DNA of 64,000 bases from Sinorhizobium alkalisoli. Its GTDB lineage: Bacteria; Pseudomonadota; Alphaproteobacteria; Rhizobiales; Rhizobiaceae. Shown here piece by piece: positions 1-9,275 of the stretch; within the stretch, counting starts at the first letter, position 1, and each line of letters opens with the position of its first letter. The notes beneath the pieces are model-generated. The model did not search any database. It was not told the origin of the DNA and worked only from the letters and a program-made list of their open reading frames with translations. Location: contig NZ_CP034909.1 in NCBI RefSeq assembly GCF_008932245.1, positions 310,001-374,000 of the forward strand, written 5' to 3'. The position numbers were made by a program, and so were the translations under genes.

Positions 1-420
1 ATGGACAATGCCGGCCACCGTTTGCGCCGGGCGGGAGCGCAGGGTTTCCCCCATGCCCGCTTCGGCGGCGCCTGTCCCAAGCTAAATGTCCATGCCGCCT
101 TCGCCGTCCCCGGCCAGATTCTCGTCGACCGCGTTGAAATGCCCGACGGCGGTGCCTTCCTGGTGATTGCCCGCACGGTAGACGGTCCGCAGGCGAGCTA
201 TGAGGAGCGGGTCAGGCGCACCGCTCTACTGATCGGCTGCGAGGCCGGGTTTGCCGATGACACCGTCTATGGTGCTGCGCGCATGCCCGCAATCGCCGTG
301 GGGCCGGCCTGTCGCCTTTGTGAGCGGCAGGGATGTCTCGCCCGAGCCGAGCCGCCCGTGACGCGACCGCTTGGCCTTGACGAAATGACGGCGGGTTTGA
401 GTGTCTTCGATTTTCAGTAG
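1..420 (+). CDS. C-terminal part of an XRE-family short-chain fatty-acyl regulator (ScfR/RamB-like), 5' truncated
   Basis: The window opens inside this gene; 139 codons remain and end in TAG. The visible C-terminus has the cysteine-containing pattern CRLCERQGCLARAEPP followed by the terminal GLDEMTAGLSVFDFQ. These are typical of the C-terminal domain of HTH regulators that sense short-chain fatty acyl-CoA and control the glyoxylate or methylcitrate pathways. The N-terminal HTH lies outside the window, so the true start cannot be given and the ATG at base 1 is only an internal codon. The family call rests on motif memory and the exact target pathway is unknown. Confidence 0.7.
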   Translation: MDNAGHRLRRAGAQGFPHARFGGACPKLNVHAAFAVPGQILVDRVEMPDGGAFLVIARTVDGPQASYEERVRRTALLIGCEAGFADDTVYGAARMPAIAVGPACRLCERQGCLARAEPPVTRPLGLDEMTAGLSVFDFQ

Positions 421-695
421 GCGCTGGGCCGTTTCGGCGGCAGCAGGGCTTTGCCGCGCCGACGAAACCGCGCCCCGTCCCGGCGGCAGCGGCGTGGGCG
501 GCATCGTCTGTTAAGTGCTCGATTTTGCTCATGCTTGGCGAAACGCGAGCGCGCCGCAATACTCGCCTTTTCCGGCGCGAAAGCGCTTGAGGTTATTGCG
601 AAACATGCCTAACCTCGGCACCGCAACGAACAACGGACGGGGCATGACCGCACGGGTAAAGATTTGCCCCGACCTGACAACAAGAGGGGAGTTTC

Positions 696-1790
696 ATGTC
701 CAAACTCATCGTCGCAACTTTGGCAGCCGCTTTGTTGGCGGGCTCGGCGACGCTTGCATCGGCACAGGAGCGGGTCGTCAACGTCTATAACTGGTCGGAC
801 TATATCGACGACAGCATCCTCGAGGACTTCACGAAGGAGACCGGGATCAAGGTCGTCTATGACGTCTTCGACTCCAACGAAATCCTCGAAACGAAGCTGC
901 TTGCCGGCGGCTCCGGCTACGACGTCGTGGTGCCGTCCGCATACTTCCTGCAGCGCCAGATCGCTGCGGGCGTGTTCCAAAAGCTCGACAAGTCGAAGCT
1001 GCCGAACCTGTCGAACATGTGGGACATGATCATGGAGCGTACAGCCAAGTACGATCCAGGCAACGAATATGCCGTCGACTACATGTGGGGCACCACCGGA
1101 ATCGGCTACAATGTCGACAAGATGAAGGAAATCCTTGGTGCTGACGAGAAGCCGAACTGGGACGTCATCTTCGACCCGGAGGTCGCCGCCAAGTTCAAGG
1201 ACTGCGGTATCCACCTGCTCGATTCGCCGACCGACATCATACCTTCGGCACTCGCCTATCTTGGCCTTGATCCGGACAGCCATGAACAGGCCGATCTCGA
1301 AAAGGCGGCCGAGGTACTGATGAAGGTCCGCCCCTATATCCGCAAGTTCCATTCGGCGGAATATATCAATGCGCTGGCCAATGGCGACATTTGCCTGGCA
1401 GTCGGCTTCTCCGGTGACATCTTCCAGGCGCGCGATCGCGCGGCCGAGGCGAATGCCGGCGTGAGCGTCGACTATTCGATCCCCGAGCAGGGAGCGCAGA
1501 TGTGGTTCGACATGCTGGCGATCCCCGCCGATGCGCCGCATGTCGACGAGGCCCACGAGTTCATTAACTATCTGATGAAGCCCGAGGTCATCGCCAAGGC
1601 CTCGAACTACGTCTTCTATGCCAATGGCAACAAGGCGTCGCAGCAGTTCCTCGACAAGGACGTGCTCGAGGACACCGCCATCTACCCGTCGGACGCGGTC
1701 ATGCAGAAGCTTTTCACGGTGACGCCGTTCGAGCCACGGGAGCAGAGAGTGCTCACGCGACTCTGGACGAAGATCGTGACCGGCCAATAG
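696..1790 (+). CDS. potF: Polyamine (putrescine-type) ABC transporter periplasmic binding protein
   Basis: 364 aa. It has a Sec signal peptide with probable cleavage after ASA around residue 23, then the PotD/PotF signature VYNWSDYIDDSILEDF and a full-length type 2 periplasmic binding fold. It should capture putrescine or a related polyamine and deliver it to the PotGHI complex encoded just downstream. A strong ribosome site (GAGGGGAG) precedes the ATG. A hairpin terminator lies between this gene and potG, an arrangement often used to keep the binding protein more abundant than the membrane components. Putrescine is inferred from homology; related amines are possible. Confidence 0.9.
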   Translation: MSKLIVATLAAALLAGSATLASAQERVVNVYNWSDYIDDSILEDFTKETGIKVVYDVFDSNEILETKLLAGGSGYDVVVPSAYFLQRQIAAGVFQKLDKSKLPNLSNMWDMIMERTAKYDPGNEYAVDYMWGTTGIGYNVDKMKEILGADEKPNWDVIFDPEVAAKFKDCGIHLLDSPTDIIPSALAYLGLDPDSHEQADLEKAAEVLMKVRPYIRKFHSAEYINALANGDICLAVGFSGDIFQARDRAAEANAGVSVDYSIPEQGAQMWFDMLAIPADAPHVDEAHEFINYLMKPEVIAKASNYVFYANGNKASQQFLDKDVLEDTAIYPSDAVMQKLFTVTPFEPREQRVLTRLWTKIVTGQ

Positions 1791-1804
1791 GCGTGGAAGG
1801 AATT

Positions 1805-1832
1805 GCCCGGACCTCGATCCGGGCGATTTTTT
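1805..1832 (+). terminator. Rho-independent-type hairpin after potF
   Basis: A 7-bp GC stem (GCCCGGA/TCCGGGC) with a 6-nt loop is followed by G, A and six T residues. It lies 14 nt past the potF stop and before potG, so it probably acts as a partial terminator within the operon. Confidence 0.75.
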
Positions 1833-1925
1833 GTGGGCCGATCAAACATGTATGGTGTTTCGGCCCACCAGAGAAATGGGCGTCGGTTGCCGTGCCGGGT
1901 CCATCGGCTGTGGCATCGGGGATAG

Positions 1926-3071
1926 ATGATGAAGTCTCTCGGCAGTATACGGCGGGCCTTCGCCCCCTGGACGGATCCGGCGTCCAAACCATTCATTTCG
2001 TTCAGGAACGTAACCAAGAGATTCGGCGATTTCACCGCCGTCGACGATCTTTCGCTGAACATCTACACGCGCGAGTTCTTCGCGTTGCTTGGCGCCTCGG
2101 GTTGCGGAAAGTCGACACTCTTGCGCATGCTTGCCGGGTTCGAGCAGCCAACTTCGGGCGAGATCATCCTCGATGGCCAGAACCTCGCGGGCATCCCGCC
2201 CTACCGGCGGCCCGTCAACATGATGTTTCAGTCCTATGCGCTGTTTCCGCACATGACGGTGGAGAACAACATCGCTTTCGGCCTGAAGCAGGACGGCATG
2301 CCGAAGGCGGACATGGCCGAGCGCGTCCAGCAGATGCTGAAGCTCGTGAAGCTTGAGAAATTTGCCAAACGCAAGCCGCACCAGCTTTCCGGCGGGCAGC
2401 GCCAGCGGGTGGCGCTCGCCCGCTCGCTTGCCAAGCGGCCGAAGGTGCTGCTGCTCGACGAGCCGCTCGGTGCCCTCGATAAGAAGCTGCGCGAGGAGAC
2501 CCAGTTCGAGCTGATGGATTTGCAGCAGGAACTCGGCCTCACCTTCGTAGTCGTCACCCATGACCAGGAGGAGGCCATGACCATGGCCGATCGTATCGCC
2601 GTCATGAGCCATGGCACGGTCGTCCAGGTGGCGACGCCTGCGGAGATTTATGAGGCGCCGAACTCGCGGTTCGTCGCCGACTTCATCGGCGATGTGAACA
2701 TTTTCGACGGCGCCCTCACGGGAGCCGAGGCGGGCTTTGTCCAGCTCGAAACGACCGGCGGCATTCCGATCCGGATGATGTCACCGGACGGGTTCGCGAA
2801 GGGCACGCGGGTGGCCGTCGCCATTCGTCCGGAGAAGATCAGAATCGGCCGCCAGACGCCCGCCCATGCACCCATGAATACGGCCGCGGGTGAAATCTGG
2901 GATATCGGCTATCTCGGCGACATGACCGTCTTTCACATCCGGCTGAAGAACGGACAGGTCATCAAGGCTTCGACGCTCAACGCCGTGCGCGCAGTCGAGG
3001 ATCCGCTCGGCTACGACCAGGAGGTCTGGATCTCGTTCGGTGACGACGCCGGCGTCGTGCTGAAGGATTGA
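1926..3071 (+). CDS. potG: Polyamine ABC transporter ATP-binding protein
   Basis: 381 aa. The Walker A motif GASGCGKST is at about residues 56-64, the ABC signature LSGGQ at about 154-158, and Walker B VLLLDEP at about 174-180. A C-terminal TOBE-like regulatory domain follows (about residues 290-375), as in PotA/PotG proteins. It energises uptake through PotH and PotI. Two ATG codons are adjacent at 1926 and 1929; either could be used. It lies four bases upstream of potH, consistent with one operon. Confidence 0.9.
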   Translation: MMKSLGSIRRAFAPWTDPASKPFISFRNVTKRFGDFTAVDDLSLNIYTREFFALLGASGCGKSTLLRMLAGFEQPTSGEIILDGQNLAGIPPYRRPVNMMFQSYALFPHMTVENNIAFGLKQDGMPKADMAERVQQMLKLVKLEKFAKRKPHQLSGGQRQRVALARSLAKRPKVLLLDEPLGALDKKLREETQFELMDLQQELGLTFVVVTHDQEEAMTMADRIAVMSHGTVVQVATPAEIYEAPNSRFVADFIGDVNIFDGALTGAEAGFVQLETTGGIPIRMMSPDGFAKGTRVAVAIRPEKIRIGRQTPAHAPMNTAAGEIWDIGYLGDMTVFHIRLKNGQVIKASTLNAVRAVEDPLGYDQEVWISFGDDAGVVLKD

Positions 3072-3075
3072 AGCC

Positions 3076-3987
3076 ATGGCGAAAATTGCCTCGAGCCTGG
3101 TCAGCCGCCTGGTAATCATCATTCCCTATGCCTGGTTGTTGTTCTTCTTTCTCATCCCTTTCTTCATCGTCTTTCGCATCTCGCTGTCGCAGACCGCGAT
3201 CGCCATGCCTCCCTACACGCCAGTCTTCAATCTTGCCGAAGGGCTGTCGGGCATTCTCGAAAGCATGCGCGAGTTCTCGGCGGATAATTATGTCTGGCTG
3301 ACGGAGGACGCTCTCTACTTCAATGCCTATGTATCGAGCATCGTCATTGCCACCGTCTCCACTGTGCTCACGTTGCTGATCGGCTATCCGATCGCTTACG
3401 GCATGGCGAAGGCGCCGCGATCGATGCGACCGATGCTCTTGATGATGGTGATCCTGCCGTTCTGGACGAGCTTTCTTATCCGCGTCTATGCCTGGATCGC
3501 GATATTGAAGCCCGAGGGACTGCTGAACCAGTTCCTGATCGCAACCGGCCTCATCGACCAGCCGCTGATCATCCTCAACACCAACGCCGCAGTCTATATC
3601 GGCATTGTCTATTCCTATCTGCCCTTCATGGTTCTGCCGATCTACTCGGCGCTCGAGAAGATGGATCACGCGTTGATCGAAGCGGCCCAGGATCTCGGCT
3701 GCACGCCGACCGCCGCATTCTGGCGTGTGACCTTTCCGCTATCCCTGCCAGGGGTCATCGCGGGCTGCCTGCTGGTCTTCATCCCGGCCGTCGGCGAGTT
3801 TGTCATTCCGGACCTGCTCGGCGGATCGGAAACGCTGATGATCGGCAAGACGCTCTGGAACGAATTCAATGCCAACCGCGATTGGCCGGTATCGTCCGCC
3901 GTGGCGACGATCCTGCTCCTGATCCTGGTCATTCCGATTGTCTATTTCCAGAATGTCCAGTCCCGGGCCGACGGCGAGGAGAGGTGA
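3076..3987 (+). CDS. potH: Polyamine ABC transporter inner-membrane permease 1
   Basis: 303 aa, with about six hydrophobic segments and the EAAQDLGCTPTAAFWRVTFP coupling loop (EAA motif) that contacts the ATPase. It pairs with the next gene to form the heterodimeric channel. The first segment begins near residue 13, so the annotated start fits a cytoplasmic N-terminus. Tight spacing to potG and potI (4 and 3 bp) supports co-transcription. Confidence 0.9.
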   Translation: MAKIASSLVSRLVIIIPYAWLLFFFLIPFFIVFRISLSQTAIAMPPYTPVFNLAEGLSGILESMREFSADNYVWLTEDALYFNAYVSSIVIATVSTVLTLLIGYPIAYGMAKAPRSMRPMLLMMVILPFWTSFLIRVYAWIAILKPEGLLNQFLIATGLIDQPLIILNTNAAVYIGIVYSYLPFMVLPIYSALEKMDHALIEAAQDLGCTPTAAFWRVTFPLSLPGVIAGCLLVFIPAVGEFVIPDLLGGSETLMIGKTLWNEFNANRDWPVSSAVATILLLILVIPIVYFQNVQSRADGEER

Positions 3988-3990
3988 ACG

Positions 3991-4812
3991 ATGGTCAGGT
4001 GGTCCCGCTTCAACATCGCCTCAGTCGTTCTCGGCTTCGGTTTCCTCTACTTGCCGATCGTCCTCCTGGTAATTTTCTCTTTCAACGAGTCGAGGCTCGT
4101 CACGGTATGGGCCGGCTTTTCCACCAAGTGGTACACGCAGCTCTGGTACAACAGGGGACTTCTGGATGCCGCCTGGGTCACCATCCGGGTGGCGCTGCTA
4201 TCGGCGACCGTCGCAACGGTTCTCGGCACGATGGCGGCTCTGACGCTGGTGCGCTATTTGCGCTTCCGTGGGCGCGTGCTCTTTTCCGGCATGGTCTATG
4301 CGCCGCTGGTGATGCCGGAGGTGATCACCGGCCTGTCGCTGCTCTTGCTTTTCGTGGCGATCGGGCTAGACCGGGGTTTCTGGACGATCACGCTTGCGCA
4401 CATCACTTTTACAATGTGCTTCGTTGCCGTTGTCGTTCAGTCGCGGCTGTTGAGCTTCGACCGGTCGATCGAGGAGGCGGCGCTGGATCTCGGGGCCACC
4501 CCGATCAGGGCATTTTTTGCCATCACCCTGCCGGTCATTGCGCCGGCGGTCTTTTCCGGTTGGGTGCTGGCCTTCACCCTTTCGCTCGACGACCTCGTTA
4601 TTGCGAGCTTCACGACGGGACCGGGCGCCACGACCCTGCCGATGAAGATCTACAGCCAGGTGCGCCTCGGCGTGACGCCGGAGATAAACGCCATCTGCAC
4701 GATCCTCATTGGCATCGTCGCCCTCGGTGTGGTCATTGCCTCGGCTGTCACGAGGCGCCGGGAAATTCAGCGGGAGAGGGATGAGCGCGCAGCCTTCGCG
4801 GTGAGCGGCTGA
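3991..4812 (+). CDS. potI: Polyamine ABC transporter inner-membrane permease 2
   Basis: 273 aa, a multi-pass permease with the EAA loop EEAALDLGATPIRAFFAITL at about residues 160-180. It is the last gene of the potFGHI operon and ends 10 bp before the convergent AsmA-like gene, so the operon terminates at or inside that gene's 3' end. Sequence length and topology are normal for PotI. Confidence 0.9.
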   Translation: MVRWSRFNIASVVLGFGFLYLPIVLLVIFSFNESRLVTVWAGFSTKWYTQLWYNRGLLDAAWVTIRVALLSATVATVLGTMAALTLVRYLRFRGRVLFSGMVYAPLVMPEVITGLSLLLLFVAIGLDRGFWTITLAHITFTMCFVAVVVQSRLLSFDRSIEEAALDLGATPIRAFFAITLPVIAPAVFSGWVLAFTLSLDDLVIASFTTGPGATTLPMKIYSQVRLGVTPEINAICTILIGIVALGVVIASAVTRRREIQRERDERAAFAVSG

Positions 4813-4822
4813 TTGAGGGCGT

Positions 4823-6646
4823 TCAATTCGGCCCGACGAGGACCGAGAGGGGCGTGACCACGGCGTTCGGCCATGACCCGCCGACGAAGAAGCGCAGAGG
4901 CTGATCGTCGGCGGCGCTGGCGTCTTCGAGTGCTCCGGCAAAAGCCAGGCTGCCGTTGCGATAGGGTATCATGCCGGTCACGGACATTGTGCCGGATGGG
5001 CTGACGAAGCGCGCCCGATCGAGACGTGCCGTGCCGTCGGCGAAAGTCGCTTCGAAATCGGCGGTCTGGAAGTCGAACGTGGCGTCGCTTGCCTGTGACA
5101 GCGAGAAAAATTCGCCCTTGCGGACGAGGTCGGTAAAGGCATGCACGTCGAAGCCGACCAGACTGCCGTTCCTGAGCCTGTAGGTGAGGCGACCCGAGAG
5201 GTCTCCGGTCGCGGTTTCCCAGAAGGCTCGCTCGGAAGCGACATCCAGGTTCAGGATCCCATTGCCCACGGGTATTGGACCTTTCAGGCCGAAGTCGGCG
5301 AACACGGCGGCGAAGTCGGCATTCTTGAGCGTGACCTGCAGCCGACCGCCATGTTCCAAGCCCTTCGTGGAGAGCTGCACGCGGCCCGACAGACGGCCGC
5401 CAGCATAGGTGCTGTCGCCTATGTCGAGCGAAGCCCGGCCGCCGTCGACCATCACACCGGTGGCGACATCTTCCAAATGCAGCGGTCCGAGGAGCACGTC
5501 CTGGGCTGAAATGCGAAGGTCCGTGCGCCAGCCATTGATATAGATTTCCGCCATCTGCCACAGCCGGTCGCTTCGCTCGGGCCGAGCGGGCATGGAGGCC
5601 GGCAGACCGTTGAAGTCGATGCGATCGAAGGCGAGGGTTCCTGCGATGTGCGGCGACCCGCCGCCCGGAAGTGCGACGTCGAGGACGCCTGTGGCGGCCG
5701 CGTCACCCATCGTCAGTTGCAGTTCGTCCAGCTTGATCGATTTTCCGCCCGTCGTCACCTTGGCATCGATGCTGAAACCGGCCGGCGGCAGCACCATGTC
5801 CGCCGATCCGCGATACCAGGCCACGAGTGTCCCAAGCGAGGGCGCGGAAAGTTGCAGGTGGCCGGAGGCAAACGGCGTGAGGGAAAGATGACCGATGCCT
5901 TCGAATGACAGGGTGAGTTGTGCCGACGTGATCGACGTTTTGACGGGCGTATTTCGCCTGGCAAAAAGGTCGAGCGGACGGTCGCAGACGAATGCCCAGG
6001 CGACCTGCTGTCCGCCAAGCATCGTCGAGAATTGTGCGCTTAGCCGATCGCCATAGGAAGGCCACTTGACCGTGCCGGCGATGCCGGAAAGATCGATGCC
6101 GTCGCCGTTGCCGGAAAACGCGTCCGATATGCGCAGCCGCCCGTTTTCGACGGCGATGTCGCCGAAAGGGCTGTCATCCTCCTGCGTTGCGGCCTCTGGG
6201 GCGATCAGCCAATGCGGCCGTTGCCAATTGAGCGTGCCGTCTGCGCGGCGCTCGATCGTGATGAGCGGCGCGACAAGCGTGATGTCGTCGAGCGCAGACT
6301 CGCCGCGAAGCGCCGAGATCAGGCTGAATGAGGCTGTGATGCGGTCGATTTGCGCAAGCAGGTGCGGCTCCGGCCCGCGCGACACGATCTTCACGGAAGG
6401 CAGCGTCACCAAGGGCTCCGGCCAGAACCGGATTTCCGGCTCGCCGCCGATCGTGGTCTTGCCGCCCGACCAGCCGTCGAGCATCCGCTCCATCGTCGCG
6501 CGCGCGTCCGTGTTCGACACGAGCAGGGGGACCGCCGCGTTATAGCCTATGGCGAGAGCAACTCCGGCCGCGGCCGACCAGGCGATATGACGGCCGCGCA
6601 GCCGATGCCTCAAGGCGCCCGATGCCCTCAGGATATGTCTTTTCAT
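4823..6646 (-). CDS. AsmA family envelope protein
   Basis: 607 aa from the chosen start. There is one N-terminal transmembrane anchor (about residues 20-45: AWSAAAGVALAIGYNAAVPL), then a long beta-rich periplasmic region with repeated DI/LxL patterns and a C-terminal AsmA-like module. Family members are thought to act in outer-membrane biogenesis or lipid transport between membranes. The start at 6646 is preferred because GGAG lies six bases upstream; an upstream in-frame ATG at 6673 lacks such a site. It stands alone, convergent with potI and divergent from the acetoacetyl-CoA synthetase. The precise role is unknown. Confidence 0.75.
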   Translation of the reverse strand: MKRHILRASGALRHRLRGRHIAWSAAAGVALAIGYNAAVPLLVSNTDARATMERMLDGWSGGKTTIGGEPEIRFWPEPLVTLPSVKIVSRGPEPHLLAQIDRITASFSLISALRGESALDDITLVAPLITIERRADGTLNWQRPHWLIAPEAATQEDDSPFGDIAVENGRLRISDAFSGNGDGIDLSGIAGTVKWPSYGDRLSAQFSTMLGGQQVAWAFVCDRPLDLFARRNTPVKTSITSAQLTLSFEGIGHLSLTPFASGHLQLSAPSLGTLVAWYRGSADMVLPPAGFSIDAKVTTGGKSIKLDELQLTMGDAAATGVLDVALPGGGSPHIAGTLAFDRIDFNGLPASMPARPERSDRLWQMAEIYINGWRTDLRISAQDVLLGPLHLEDVATGVMVDGGRASLDIGDSTYAGGRLSGRVQLSTKGLEHGGRLQVTLKNADFAAVFADFGLKGPIPVGNGILNLDVASERAFWETATGDLSGRLTYRLRNGSLVGFDVHAFTDLVRKGEFFSLSQASDATFDFQTADFEATFADGTARLDRARFVSPSGTMSVTGMIPYRNGSLAFAGALEDASAADDQPLRFFVGGSWPNAVVTPLSVLVGPN

Positions 6647-6819
6647 GTTGCTCCGTTTGCCGTCGCCCCGCATGACACCGTCTGGATAGGCCGATGATTT
6701 GCATAAAGCAAATGCGCCCGGCCGAAAAATGTCGTCGTCGTCGCCTCGGGGACCGGGGCATGCTGTTTATCTTGCATTGCAGCATGATATAGAAGCAGAA
6801 ACAGGGAGAGGAGGAATAC

Positions 6820-8772
6820 ATGAACACAGATCGTCCTTTGTGGGTCCCGGATGCCGAGACGCTCGAGCGAAGCCCGATGGCTGAGTTCATCGCCTGGTGC
6901 GGCCGGCGCTTCGGCCGGACGTTCTCCGATTACGACGCCTTTCACGACTGGTCCGTAGCTGAGCGCGGCTATTTCTGGAGCGGCCTATGGGAGCACTGCG
7001 GCGTCCTCGGCGAGCGCGGCGAGACGGCGCTCGCCAATGGCGATCAGATGCTGGAGGCGCGCTTTTTTCCCGATGCAGAACTCAATTTCGCCGAAAACCT
7101 GCTGCGCGGCAGCGGCAACGATGATGCCCTGATTTTCCGCGGCGAGGATAAGGTCCGCTACCGGCTCTCCTGGGACGAACTGCTGCGTCTGGTATCGCGG
7201 CTGCAGCAGGCGTTCAAGGCGCAAGGCATCGGGGTCGGCGACCGCGTCGCCGCGATGATGCCGAACCTGCCGGAGACGATCGCGCTGATGCTGGCCACGG
7301 CCTCCGTCGGCGCCATCTGGTCGTCCTGTTCGCCCGATTTCGGCGAGCAGGGCGTGCTCGACCGCTTCGGCCAGATCGGTCCGAAGCTGTTCATCGCCTG
7401 CGACGGCTACTGGTACAACGGCAAACGCCAGGACGTCGACGCCAAGGTGCGCGCCATTGCAAAGAGCCTCGGCGTGCCGACGCTGATCGTTCCCTATGCG
7501 GGCGACAGCGCCGCGCTGGCCTCATCAATCACGGGCGGCATCGCCCTTGCGGATTTCATTGCCGGCCTCGAGGCAAAACCGCTCGCCTTCGAGCGATTGC
7601 CCTTTGCCCATCCGCTCTACATCCTTTTCTCCTCCGGCACCACCGGCGTGCCGAAATGCATCGTGCATTCCGCCGGCGGAACGCTGCTCCAACACCTCAA
7701 GGAACATCGCTTCCATTGCGGACTTGTGCCCGGCGAGAGACTCTTCTACTTCACCACCTGCGGATGGATGATGTGGAACTGGCTGGCGTCCGGTCTGGCA
7801 GTCGGCGCGACCCTCTGCCTTTATGATGGTTCGCCCTTCTATCCGGACGGCAACGTGCTCTTCGACTATGCGGCCGAGGAGCGCTTTGCCGTCTTCGGCA
7901 CGTCGGCGAAGTACATCGACGCGGTTCGTAAAGGCGGCTTCAAGCCGGTGGAAACCCACGATCTGTCCACCCTGCGCCTCATCACCTCGACCGGCTCGCC
8001 GCTGTCACCCGAGGGGTTCTCCTTCGTCTATGAAGGCGTCAAGTCCGATGTCCAGCTCGCCTCCATTTCCGGCGGCACCGATATCGTTTCCTGCTTCGTC
8101 CTTGGTAACCCGTTGAAGCCCGTCTGGCGCGGCGAAATCCAGGGCCCCGGCCTCGGCCTCGCGGTCGACGTCTGGAACGATGAGGGCAAGCCGGTCCGCG
8201 GAGAGAAGGGCGAACTCGTCTGCGCCAAGGCATTCCCGTCGATGCCCGTGAAGTTCTGGAACGACCCAGACGGCGCCAAGTACCGGGCGGCCTATTTCGA
8301 GCGGTTCGAAAATGTCTGGTGCCATGGCGACTTTGCAGAATGGACCCCACATGGCGGCATCATCATTCACGGTCGATCGGACGCGACGCTCAACCCGGGC
8401 GGCGTGCGCATCGGTACGGCGGAGATCTATAACCAGGTCGAACTGATGCCGGAAGTCGCCGAGGCGCTCTGCATTGGCCAGGATTGGCAGGACGACGTAC
8501 GCGTCATCCTTTTCGTTCGCTTGGCGCCGGGTGTCGAACTGACCGATGAACTGACGCAGGCGATCAAGAACCGCATCCGCAGGGGCGCTTCGCCGCGGCA
8601 CGTGCCGGCGAAGGTCATTGCCGTCGCCGATATTCCGCGCACCAAATCCGGCAAAATCGTCGAACTGGCCGTCCGCGACGTTGTGCATGGCCGTCCCGTC
8701 AAGAACAAGGAGGCGCTGGCGAATCCCGAGGCCCTCGATCTCTTCGCGGGACTGGATGCTTTGAGGAGCTAA
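6820..8772 (+). CDS. acsA: Acetoacetyl-CoA synthetase
   Basis: 650 aa, with full length for the ANL adenylate-forming superfamily. It includes the AMP-binding P-loop [17 protein letters not shown] (about residues 268-284) and the C-terminal [10 protein letters not shown] motif with the catalytic lysine. The N-terminal segment ([17 protein letters not shown]...) is diagnostic of acetoacetate-CoA ligase rather than acetyl-CoA synthetase. The enzyme activates acetoacetate released from poly-3-hydroxybutyrate or ketone-body breakdown. A strong AGGAGG ribosome site precedes the ATG. A phasin gene in the same window fits a PHB-cycling theme. The symbol follows rhizobial usage (aacS elsewhere). Confidence 0.9.
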   Translation: MNTDRPLWVPDAETLERSPMAEFIAWCGRRFGRTFSDYDAFHDWSVAERGYFWSGLWEHCGVLGERGETALANGDQMLEARFFPDAELNFAENLLRGSGNDDALIFRGEDKVRYRLSWDELLRLVSRLQQAFKAQGIGVGDRVAAMMPNLPETIALMLATASVGAIWSSCSPDFGEQGVLDRFGQIGPKLFIACDGYWYNGKRQDVDAKVRAIAKSLGVPTLIVPYAGDSAALASSITGGIALADFIAGLEAKPLAFERLPFAHPLYILFSSGTTGVPKCIVHSAGGTLLQHLKEHRFHCGLVPGERLFYFTTCGWMMWNWLASGLAVGATLCLYDGSPFYPDGNVLFDYAAEERFAVFGTSAKYIDAVRKGGFKPVETHDLSTLRLITSTGSPLSPEGFSFVYEGVKSDVQLASISGGTDIVSCFVLGNPLKPVWRGEIQGPGLGLAVDVWNDEGKPVRGEKGELVCAKAFPSMPVKFWNDPDGAKYRAAYFERFENVWCHGDFAEWTPHGGIIIHGRSDATLNPGGVRIGTAEIYNQVELMPEVAEALCIGQDWQDDVRVILFVRLAPGVELTDELTQAIKNRIRRGASPRHVPAKVIAVADIPRTKSGKIVELAVRDVVHGRPVKNKEALANPEALDLFAGLDALRS

Positions 8773-9176
8773 GCCGGTGACCGTGATTTTTCTATCGGCA
8801 GTTGATTATGGCTTGACGATGATTTTTTGGTTGCGCCGAGCCGGCACAATGGTGGTCTATTCCGATACGGCATGCGCGCCGAAACGTGACGGACGACCGT
8901 TAACTTTCTTGCGCCTGCGAAATTAACCAACAGCGTTGAGTTGCATATCATTCCCTAAAATTTTCGGATCGGGAAGTAAGGTTCTGTTAGGATTTGGCAG
9001 CGCAAGGTCTCGTTAACTTGAGGCCGACCGACCCCGGGCACGGTACCGCAGCAGAGATGCTGCCGCCGACATGACGTCGCGAGTTCTCGAGCATTTGTTG
9101 GTTAGCATCGACTTGAGGGGCGGCTCGGAGCTGCCTCTTTTTTTGTCTGCGGCAGGCTGCCGCCTTCCTGCTCAGT
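8773..9176. ncRNA. Candidate small RNA or long 3' UTR region downstream of acsA
   Basis: About 400 bases without a credible reading frame lie between acsA and a repeat. AT-rich patches (around 8800-8980) that could hold a promoter precede a convincing plus-strand terminator at 9119-9144, some 350 bases past acsA. This geometry suits an independent sRNA ending at 9144, or an unusually long acsA 3' UTR. No known RNA family was recognised. Confidence 0.35.
9119..9144 (+). terminator. Rho-independent terminator
   Basis: A 7-bp stem (GGCGGCT/AGCTGCC, one G-T pair) with a CGG loop is followed by TC and then seven T residues. It is oriented with acsA but lies about 350 bases beyond its stop codon. 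Confidence 0.75.
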
Positions 9177-9275
9177 CGCGCGTCTTTTCTGACAGGCAAG
9201 GAGCCACTGTAACTCTTTGAATCTGCGCTTCACGCTTTCCGAAGATCGGGTACGATTTTCGAACCGATGCGCTAC
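9177..9275. repeat. Palindromic intergenic repeat, copy A (RIME-like)
   Basis: About 100 bp. It carries the family core AATCTGCGC...CTTTCCGAA...CGATTTTCG...CCGATGCGCTA found at five further places in the window. The right end overlaps the stop codon of the iron permease gene (CTA at 9272-9274 on this strand). Confidence 0.75.

Noticed and set aside
609..1787. A 392-codon minus-strand frame across potF
   Set aside because: Antisense shadow of a clear periplasmic binding protein gene.
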